Assembly (NCBI GenBank): GCA_938004015.1
Contig: CALKWU010000048.1
Coordinates: forward strand, 1-8,438
DNA: 8,438 bases
Origin: an uncultured Oceanobacillus sp.
GTDB lineage: Bacteria > Bacillota > Bacilli > Bacillales > Amphibacillaceae
Direction: 5' to 3'
Within the stretch, counting starts at the first letter, position 1, and each line of letters opens with the position of its first letter. The position numbers were made by a program, and so were the translations under genes. The notes below the pieces were generated by a model. It was not told where the DNA came from and did no database searches. It worked only from the letters and a program-made list of their open reading frames with translations. Shown here one piece after another: positions 1 to 5,579 of this stretch.

Positions 1-1703
1 TCATAACAATAATTGATGAAGTTTTGGATTTCTTTATCAATTTCATAGGCGATTTTTTCGCTATATGTCTGATTTGTCTGCAAATCGCGACCGAGGAAAA
101 CATTTCCGCCATCTCCACTGGAGAATTGCACTGGACCGATTTTATCGCTCATTCCATATTCGGTGATCATCTTATGGGCAATATTCGTCGCCCGCTGGAA
201 GTCATTATGGGCTCCGGTACTGACTTCACCGAACACGATTTCTTCCGCGACCCGTCCGCCCAGCAAACCGGTGATCTTGTCAAACAACTCTGGTTTTGTC
301 ATAAAGTAACGATCTTCTTTCGGAAGCATGACGGCATATCCGCCAGCTTGCCCACGTGGCACGATCGTCACTTTATGTACGATATCCGCATCATCAAGCA
401 CCATTCCGATAACGGTATGGCCACTTTCATGATAAGCGACAATTTTACGTTCTTTTTCAGAAATGACACGACTTTTCTTCGCAACCCCGGCAATGACCCG
501 GTCGGTCGCTTCATCCACGTCAGCGGATGTAATGTATTTCCGGTCGGCTCTTGCAGCGACAAGAGCTGCCTCATTCAACAAGTTCTCCAAATCGGCACCG
601 GAAAACCCAGGTGTGCGTTGGGCGATCACTTTGAGATCTACGGAATCATCCAAAGGTTTGTTGCGGGCATGTACTTTCAATACCGCTTCACGCCCTTTGA
701 CATCAGGACGATCCACCATGATCTGCCTGTCGAAACGCCCTGGTCGGAGTAACGCAGGATCCAAAATATCCGCACGGTTTGTAGCCGCTATAATGATGAT
801 TCCTTCATTGGAATCGAATCCGTCCATTTCAACGAGCAATTGGTTGAGCGTCTGTTCACGTTCATCATGGCCGCCGCCAAGACCTGTTCCCCGTTGACGT
901 CCAACCGCATCGATCTCGTCGATGAAAATGATACAAGGTGCATTTTTCTTCGCATTTTCAAACAAATCACGGACACGAGATGCACCGACCCCGACGAACA
1001 TTTCCACAAAGTCCGAACCACTGATGGAGAAAAACGGTGTTCCTGCTTCTCCAGCAACAGCACGGGCAAGCAACGTTTTACCAGTTCCCGGTGGCCCGAC
1101 TAGGAGCACACCTTTAGGGATTCTTGCACCGACTGCCGTGAATTTACGAGGATCTTTCAAAAATTCAACGACTTCCACGAGTTCCTGTTTCTCTTCATCG
1201 GCTCCGGCCACGTCTTTGAAACGGACCTTCTCTTTATCTGCTGTATACATCTTAGCCTTGCTCTTACCAAAGTTCATGACACGGCCGCCACCGCCACCAC
1301 CTTGTGCCTGGCTAAGTATGAATAAGAAAAAGAGACCTATCAATAGGAAAGGAACAAGCGTGGTGAGAAAAGTCATCCACGGACTCGGCCGTTCTTCCTC
1401 TTCTGCATATAACACACTATTTTCTCGTGCGAGTGACGTGATTTCAGAAATCAATTCTGTATTATCCGGCACTTGGGCAACGAAAGTTCGATTGCCATCA
1501 TGGAGCACCCCGGTGAAACGGATGATCCCATTTGCCGGTTGTAATGTCATTTCTTTTACTTCCCCATTATTTAAAGCACTTATAAATTGCTCAACATCAT
1601 ATTGTTCACTTTCTTCCCCTGGGCCATTCAGGACGCTGAAAACGCCAATTATGACGAAAAAGATGAGCACCCAGAAGAATACGTTACGAAATATCTGATT
1701 CAT
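1..1703 (-). CDS. ftsH: ATP-dependent zinc metalloprotease FtsH, C-terminus cut off by window edge
   Basis: FtsH is a membrane-anchored AAA+ protease that unfolds and degrades membrane and soluble regulatory proteins; in B. subtilis its substrates include SpoIIE and Spo0E-type phosphatases. About 567 codons are visible. Two membrane segments (residues about 8-25 and 110-130) flank a short extracytoplasmic domain. A glycine run (QGGGGGG) follows the second segment. Walker A GPPGTGKT is at 203-210 and Walker B FIDEID has D262/E263. The second region of homology carries arginine fingers R320 and R323. The zinc motif HESGH is at 425-429, and the STGAHND stretch contains the probable third ligand Asp. 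All catalytic features are intact. ATG at 1703 is preceded by AGGAGGT with 5-nt spacing. The gene lies 152 bp downstream of hpt and has its own candidate promoter. Usual length is about 640-680 residues, so only the variable tail is missing. Confidence 0.98.
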   Translation of the reverse strand, partial: MNQIFRNVFFWVLIFFVIIGVFSVLNGPGEESEQYDVEQFISALNNGEVKEMTLQPANGIIRFTGVLHDGNRTFVAQVPDNTELISEITSLARENSVLYAEEEERPSPWMTFLTTLVPFLLIGLFFLFILSQAQGGGGGGRVMNFGKSKAKMYTADKEKVRFKDVAGADEEKQELVEVVEFLKDPRKFTAVGARIPKGVLLVGPPGTGKTLLARAVAGEAGTPFFSISGSDFVEMFVGVGASRVRDLFENAKKNAPCIIFIDEIDAVGRQRGTGLGGGHDEREQTLNQLLVEMDGFDSNEGIIIIAATNRADILDPALLRPGRFDRQIMVDRPDVKGREAVLKVHARNKPLDDSVDLKVIAQRTPGFSGADLENLLNEAALVAARADRKYITSADVDEATDRVIAGVAKKSRVISEKERKIVAYHESGHTVIGMVLDDADIVHKVTIVPRGQAGGYAVMLPKEDRYFMTKPELFDKITGLLGGRVAEEIVFGEVSTGAHNDFQRATNIAHKMITEYGMSDKIGPVQFSSGDGGNVFLGRDLQTNQTYSEKIAYEIDKEIQNFINYCY

Positions 1704-1715
1704 CACTTACCTCCT

Positions 1716-1726
1716 CCCGTACCGGG
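1716..1726 (-). repeat. small GC hairpin abutting the ftsH ribosome binding site
   Basis: The minus strand reads CCCG-GTA-CGGG, a perfect 4-bp GC stem with a 3-nt loop. It is immediately followed by AGGAGGT, the ftsH Shine-Dalgarno. It is the only clear dyad in an otherwise AT-rich leader. A stem this short would be only marginally stable. It might affect ribosome access or mRNA stability, but it could be chance. Confidence 0.3.
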
Positions 1727-1739
1727 AAAACTATATTAC

Positions 1740-1769
1740 ATAGTACCATACGAATTTCTTAATATACAA
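1740..1769 (-). promoter_or_regulatory. candidate SigA promoter of ftsH
   Basis: Reading the minus strand, TTGTAT (1764-1769) is followed after 18 bp by TACTAT (1740-1745). The latter is preceded by TGG, which would make an extended -10. Neither hexamer is a strong consensus match (3/6 and 4/6), so the call rests on the TGn extension and on placement: the implied start lies about 30 nt before the ftsH ATG. The rest of the 1704-1855 gap is AT-rich. I saw no terminator between hpt and ftsH, so read-through from tilS-hpt is also likely. Confidence 0.45.
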
Positions 1770-1855
1770 CTATTTTAGCTTTCGTTTTTGAAATTATTTT
1801 CAGCATCCTTTCATTTGCTTCATCCGCTTATTTTCGTGCTTTATCCTTAATGCAA

Positions 1856-2416
1856 TCACTCATCTCTTTCGTAGATTTCTTCCTTCAATATCCCTATATA
1901 CGGAAGGTTCCGGTATCGTTCCGCATAATCGAGTCCGTAGCCGACGACGAATTCATTCGGAACCTCGAAGCCGACGTGATCGGCGGCTATTTTTGCGGAA
2001 CGGCCGGCTGGCTTATCCAATAACGTGACGATTTTAATGGAATTCGCTTTTCTATACTTGAAAAGGTCCACTAAATAGCTGAGTGTACGCCCACTATCGA
2101 TAATATCTTCAATAATGAGAAGATCCCGCCCTTCGACCTTTGTATCCAAGTCCTTCACAATCTTGACTTCTCCACTTGATTTCGTGCCGCTGCCATAACT
2201 GGATACATCCATGAAATCCAATTCGACATGGATGTCCATTTGCCGGACGAGATCGGACATGAATGGCAAGGCCCCCTTCAACACACCGATGGCGAGCGGG
2301 AATTTCCCATCATATTCCTTCGCGAGCATCCTGCCAAGCTCCTTACACTTCGCCTGAATTTCCTCTTCCGTAATCAACACTTTTTTAATATCTTTATGCA
2401 AACTATCCTTCAGCAT
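1856..2416 (-). CDS. hpt: hypoxanthine-guanine phosphoribosyltransferase
   Basis: This enzyme transfers the phosphoribosyl group of PRPP to hypoxanthine or guanine, giving IMP or GMP (cytoplasmic purine salvage). The 186-residue protein is the usual size (about 180). The PRPP-binding loop IIEDIIDSGRTL is at 101-112. The flexible active-site loop around SSYGSGT is at 72-78. LDKP (133-136) and the C-terminal VVGYGLDYAERYRNLP segment (157-172) complete the purine and pyrophosphate site. An upstream in-frame ATG at 2473 would add 19 residues and lie inside tilS. I prefer ATG 2416 because AGGAGG (2423-2428) precedes it by 6 nt and the N-terminus then matches the family. The tilS TAG overlaps this ribosome binding site, suggesting translational coupling. 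In B. subtilis, HprT and TilS are reported to form a complex that activates ftsH, the next gene (established knowledge, not visible here). Confidence 0.97.
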   Translation of the reverse strand: MLKDSLHKDIKKVLITEEEIQAKCKELGRMLAKEYDGKFPLAIGVLKGALPFMSDLVRQMDIHVELDFMDVSSYGSGTKSSGEVKIVKDLDTKVEGRDLLIIEDIIDSGRTLSYLVDLFKYRKANSIKIVTLLDKPAGRSAKIAADHVGFEVPNEFVVGYGLDYAERYRNLPYIGILKEEIYERDE

Positions 2417-2422
2417 CTTTTT

Positions 2423-2429
2423 CCTCCTA
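2423..2429 (-). promoter_or_regulatory. hpt ribosome binding site overlapping the tilS stop codon
   Basis: The minus strand reads TAGGAGG. The tilS stop TAG (2429-2427) shares AG with AGGAGG (2428-2423), followed by a 6-nt spacer and the hpt ATG at 2416. Ribosomes terminating on tilS would be sitting on the hpt initiation site. This geometry also decides the hpt start. Confidence 0.85.
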
Positions 2430-3818
2430 TTGGTCGCCTTGTTCATATTGGATATATATGTATCGTGGATCATCCGCTTCCGGCTGCATCCCTTTTTTCA
2501 AGCCTACAAGCCAAAGGATGTTTCCGTCATCATCTGTTACAATCGGCCACGTATCACGTTTGTTCAAAGGGATTTTTTCGTCGATGAAAATATCCTTCAG
2601 CTTTTTAGTGCCTGCCAATCCTTTCCAGGTCATACGGTCGCCGTCTCGACGGGTTCTTACATGGAGCGGTAATGCCACCTCACTTGGAGATATATATAAT
2701 GAAAAAGGGGTTTCTTTTTCTCGCACACTTGAATATGTAACGGTAAGACTCGAACCGTCCGGTAAACGGATTGTACCGGGGATGGATAACGTTTTGTGAA
2801 AAGCTCCTTGGTGCGGATTCTCTTGGTGGAAGTGGAAAAGCAGTTTGTTGTATGCCCGTTCCAATGTCAAGCCTTGTGGAAAATCGAGTCGTTTATTTCC
2901 GATTGCTTCACCGATCAACCGGAAAAATTGTTCTTCATGGACATAGGACATTTGACTCGGCAACGTTTCATATAGGTAGTTCAATATTAGATGATAGGCA
3001 CGTCTTTGTAAAGGACGAGCATACATATTAAATCGATTGATATCCAATGTCACTCGCTTGTTTTCTTCATCGAAAGTCGCCGTATGTTCCATGACTTGTG
3101 CCGCTTCCTTTTGCAGAAAGGTTTCATCTTCTTCCAGCGTTTCGCTCAAATGTTGTGCCGTTTGGTGTATATTGTTGTTTTTTTCTTTCAATAAAGGGAC
3201 GACATGATGGCGGTAATAATTCCTCGTATGGAATGTTTCCAAGTTCGTCGCATCGATTCTCGGAACGATTCCGTTCTTTTCACAATAGTTCTCAATATCC
3301 TGTTTTGTCACAGCAAGAAGAGGGCGGATGATCTTCCCATCCGCAAAAGGACGTTTCACCGGAATCCCTTGAAATGCAGAAGAAGAAGCCGTACGCACGA
3401 GTTTCATCACTAAAGTCTCCACCTGATCGTCGCCATGGTGACCGAGGGCAAGATAATCACCTTCGAGTTCCTTCATTTTCTTTTCAAAAAAGCGATAGCG
3501 GAGCTTACGTGCACCGACCTCAATACTGAGCTGCTCTTTTTCACTGAAGCCTTGCACATCAAAAGAAGTCCCGTGAAAAGGCAAATCCCAATTTTCACAA
3601 ATGTCCTTTACATAAAGGAAATCCGCTTCTGAATCTTCTCCCCTCAATTGATGATCGACTGACAGCACGACCAAATCCAAATCCCATTCTTCTTGCAGTC
3701 GTTTCAAAAAATGAAGCAAGGCCATGGAATCCGGACCACCGGACACCCCGATGAGCACCCGAGCACCCTGGTGCAGCAGTCGATGTTTTTCAATGAATGA
3801 GCGTACGAGTTGTTCCAT
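2427..3818 (-). CDS. tilS: tRNA(Ile)-lysidine synthetase
   Basis: TilS ligates lysine to C34 of the CAU-anticodon tRNA-Ile with ATP, changing both its charging and its decoding to AUA. Numbering from ATG 3818 gives 463 residues, in the range for the Bacillus form. The ATP-pyrophosphatase P-loop SGGPDS is at 26-31. VDHQLRG (54-60) and GHHGDDQVET (126-135) are the other N-type PP-loop motifs. The RN..R element around 199-203 and a C-terminal TilS domain (KKLKDIFIDEKIP, WPIV, WLVGLKKG) follow. An in-frame ATG at 3833 would add five residues with an AAAGGTG upstream. I chose 3818 because GGAGAGGGG precedes it closely and the MEQLVRSFIEKH start lines up with other TilS proteins. The gene is probably co-transcribed with hpt, which starts 10 nt after its stop. 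No frameshift or missing motif was seen. Confidence 0.96.
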   Translation of the reverse strand: MEQLVRSFIEKHRLLHQGARVLIGVSGGPDSMALLHFLKRLQEEWDLDLVVLSVDHQLRGEDSEADFLYVKDICENWDLPFHGTSFDVQGFSEKEQLSIEVGARKLRYRFFEKKMKELEGDYLALGHHGDDQVETLVMKLVRTASSSAFQGIPVKRPFADGKIIRPLLAVTKQDIENYCEKNGIVPRIDATNLETFHTRNYYRHHVVPLLKEKNNNIHQTAQHLSETLEEDETFLQKEAAQVMEHTATFDEENKRVTLDINRFNMYARPLQRRAYHLILNYLYETLPSQMSYVHEEQFFRLIGEAIGNKRLDFPQGLTLERAYNKLLFHFHQENPHQGAFHKTLSIPGTIRLPDGSSLTVTYSSVREKETPFSLYISPSEVALPLHVRTRRDGDRMTWKGLAGTKKLKDIFIDEKIPLNKRDTWPIVTDDDGNILWLVGLKKGMQPEADDPRYIYIQYEQGDQ

Positions 3819-3853
3819 ACTTCCCCTCTCCATCCAGATACACCTTTACTTCC

Positions 3854-3859
3854 ATTATA
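3854..3859 (-). promoter_or_regulatory. candidate -10 element upstream of tilS
   Basis: A perfect TATAAT on the minus strand lies in the 76-bp yabT-tilS gap, about 35 nt before the tilS ATG. No good -35 sits at 16-19 bp; the nearest TTGACT (3886-3891) is 26 bp away, which is too far. This could be an activator-dependent or weak SigA promoter that separates housekeeping tilS-hpt from the sporulation pair yabS-yabT. No terminator hairpin was seen after yabT. Confidence 0.45.
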
Positions 3860-3894
3860 CTATCACAATTTGTTATTCCCTATGAAGTCAAACA

Positions 3895-4818
3895 TTAACC
3901 AATGAAGATCGACATAACGAAAGAAAAAATGCTCACGAGAAAAATCCAAAGCGCTTCAATCAAACCGAAATTTTCCAGAGTTTTCCCATCGTTATTGTCC
4001 TTCTGTTTTAACAAAACATGTCGCAACTCCCGTTTCATATCATTTGCCGAAGGATATTTCCCCACGATCGCTTTTTTCAAAACCGGGGCATAAACTTGCA
4101 ATGCCCGTACTTGATCAATTCGTTTATATAAATATTTCGCTCGCCCTTTCGGTGGTCGGGGGAATTGTTTCGGGTAAAACAGATCCAAAAAAACCATCAC
4201 AACGGAAAAAAGATCGTAGCTCGGTTCTGCACGCCGGGTGCCCAATCCCCAATAGCCGCGATCGTAAAACTCCGTATATTCTTTAATCGACCGACCGATC
4301 TGTGTCATACCCCCGACATCGACCCAACGGATACGTGGAGGATTTTCGCTGACCATCAAGTTGTCGACTTTCAAATCACCGAATACCCAACCCGAATCAT
4401 GAAGAAGTGCAAGATCATCCAGCAGTTGCAGCATAACAGGGCCAAGCCAGCTCGTCCCATGTTTTTGGAAAAACTGCCGCATCCCCATGCCTTGGACATA
4501 CTCCATCACGTAAAAAGAAAACGTCCTGCCATTTGGTGCCACCCAATCATCGACATCTAATAGAGCAGGTCCAAGACGATTTCCTCGAACCTGCTCTAAA
4601 GATTTGAGTACATTCACTTCCAGTACGATGGAAGTTTGTTTTTCGCTTATTTTCAAAGCACAAGATTGTCGTTTCCCTTGGCATAGGTAGACAGCGCCAA
4701 TCGCACCTTCCCCAAGCTTTCCTTTGACCGTGTAACGATTCCCTTTAAATTTCCCTTGAATGACCGTTCCCGGTTTTAAACTAGTAACTTGCTTCTTCAA
4801 TATCCGGTTCGTCGTCAT
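3895..4818 (-). CDS. yabT: YabT-like Hanks-type serine/threonine protein kinase, C-terminal membrane anchor
   Basis: YabT of B. subtilis is a DNA-activated septal kinase active early in sporulation, reported to phosphorylate RecA and AbrB among others. The 307-residue protein has a kinase domain at about 28-262: glycine loop LGEGAIG (35-41), ATP-binding lysine K56 in ALKIS, helix-C glutamate E67, catalytic loop FGDLKVDN (146-153; D148, K150, N153), and metal-binding D167 in DVGG replacing DFG. The HRD triad is FGD, as I recall for B. subtilis YabT, so this is a family trait and not decay. A single hydrophobic segment at about 286-306 ends the protein. Oddity: the stretch between kinase and membrane segment is short and near neutral, whereas the B. 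subtilis protein (338 residues) has a basic DNA-binding linker there. ATG 4818 has GAGGAG 8 nt upstream; the gene overlaps the end of yabS by 38 bp in another frame. Confidence 0.92.
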   Translation of the reverse strand: MTTNRILKKQVTSLKPGTVIQGKFKGNRYTVKGKLGEGAIGAVYLCQGKRQSCALKISEKQTSIVLEVNVLKSLEQVRGNRLGPALLDVDDWVAPNGRTFSFYVMEYVQGMGMRQFFQKHGTSWLGPVMLQLLDDLALLHDSGWVFGDLKVDNLMVSENPPRIRWVDVGGMTQIGRSIKEYTEFYDRGYWGLGTRRAEPSYDLFSVVMVFLDLFYPKQFPRPPKGRAKYLYKRIDQVRALQVYAPVLKKAIVGKYPSANDMKRELRHVLLKQKDNNDGKTLENFGLIEALWIFLVSIFSFVMSIFIG

Positions 4819-5521
4819 TGCGGAAGCTCCTCAGTAAACTTTTCTTTCCGAATTGGTACATTGCTTCTCGAAGGGCGGGACCTGTCGGGGTAATACCGCC
4901 ACTTGTGATTTTCGGAAATACGGAAGAAATCGATTCCAGCTTCGGTGTCCAATCGAGCACCTTTTGGATATCTTTTCTCTTACCCGGAAAACTGTAAATG
5001 GAGAAACGATTTTTCCCGACCCTTGCACTTAAACTGATGGATAAATCGATCAACGCTTCTTTCACCATCTCGAGTTTATGGTGCATGCTTGCACTCGTAT
5101 CCAATAAGATAAGCACTTCCAAATCGGTCGTTTCCCCGAGATCTTCCACCACTTCAATGATCTCACCACGAGTTTCCGGTTCCAAATCTTCCATTGTTTG
5201 ATTTTGTCCGAGAATTTGCTGCAACTCTTTATTGACGAAGCCTTGCAATGTTTGGTTCATCGCTTGTTTTGTCACCATTTGCACGGTTTGCGGCAAGGCT
5301 TCGCTATAAACGATCTGGCTGACACCGCCTCCCGAAAGTGCAATATCTTCTACTTCTTGCAGACCGTGGCTTTCTTCGCTTTCATCATGATCTAAGATGC
5401 CAATGACATTCACTGTAATCCCTTGTTGGAAAGCAAGTGCTGCAACAGACGCCGGATTTTCTCCTTTGTTCGAACAACCGTCCGTCAACAATAAGATTTG
5501 TCGTAATGTTCCTTTTTTCAT
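4781..5521 (-). CDS. yabS: YabS-like VWA (von Willebrand factor A) domain protein, permuted motif order
   Basis: This 246-residue soluble protein has no signal peptide or membrane segment. It matches YabS, whose function is unknown to me; in B. subtilis it precedes the kinase gene yabT. A metal-ion-dependent adhesion site (MIDAS) is normally built in the order DxSxS, then Thr, then Asp of a TDG strand. Here the TDG strand comes first (ILLLTDG, 9-15), with GITVNVIGI (34-42) and a glycine-rich turn as in the second half of a VWA fold. A charged linker follows (about 85-134). The first half then appears: ILLDTSAS (138-145) and GGITPTGPAL (208-217). The protein ends soon after, without another TDG strand. 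This suggests either a circularly permuted VWA or exchange of halves between subunits. ATG 5521 has GGGAGGG 6 nt upstream. It probably forms an operon with yabT behind a SigF-type promoter. Confidence 0.9.
   Translation of the reverse strand: MKKGTLRQILLLTDGCSNKGENPASVAALAFQQGITVNVIGILDHDESEESHGLQEVEDIALSGGGVSQIVYSEALPQTVQMVTKQAMNQTLQGFVNKELQQILGQNQTMEDLEPETRGEIIEVVEDLGETTDLEVLILLDTSASMHHKLEMVKEALIDLSISLSARVGKNRFSIYSFPGKRKDIQKVLDWTPKLESISSVFPKITSGGITPTGPALREAMYQFGKKSLLRSFRNDDEPDIEEASY
4827..4832 (-). promoter_or_regulatory. yabT ribosome binding site inside the yabS coding region
   Basis: GAGGAG on the minus strand lies 8 nt before the yabT ATG at 4818, inside the last codons of yabS. It fixes the yabT start and implies that yabT is translated from the yabS transcript, probably coupled to translation of yabS. 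Confidence 0.75.
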
Positions 5522-5548
5522 TGTTTACCCTCCCATTCCTAGTTTTAT

Positions 5549-5578
5549 TAGCATCACCAGAAACGGAGGAGGATATAC
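5549..5578 (-). promoter_or_regulatory. candidate SigF promoter of yabS-yabT
   Basis: The minus strand carries GTATA (5574-5578), a 15-bp spacer, then GGTGATGCTA (5549-5558). The SigF consensus is GYATA, about 15 bp, GGnnAnAnTR. The -35 is a full match, the spacing is ideal, and five of six fixed -10 positions match (G replaces one A). The -35 starts two bases after the spoIIE stop codon. The implied start would be near 5542, about 20 nt before the yabS ATG and just ahead of its ribosome binding site. As I recall, yabS and yabT belong to the B. subtilis SigF regulon, which fits. Confidence 0.7.
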
Positions 5579-5579
5579 C

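Noticed and set aside
24..752. Long plus-strand open frame at the left edge
   Set aside because: It is antisense to the conserved protease half of ftsH and its translation shows no recognisable domain; the minus-strand frame has every FtsH motif.
922..1698. 258-codon plus-strand open frame
   Set aside because: Antisense shadow of the ftsH N-terminal and ATPase regions, with low-complexity Ser/Pro composition and no support as a gene.
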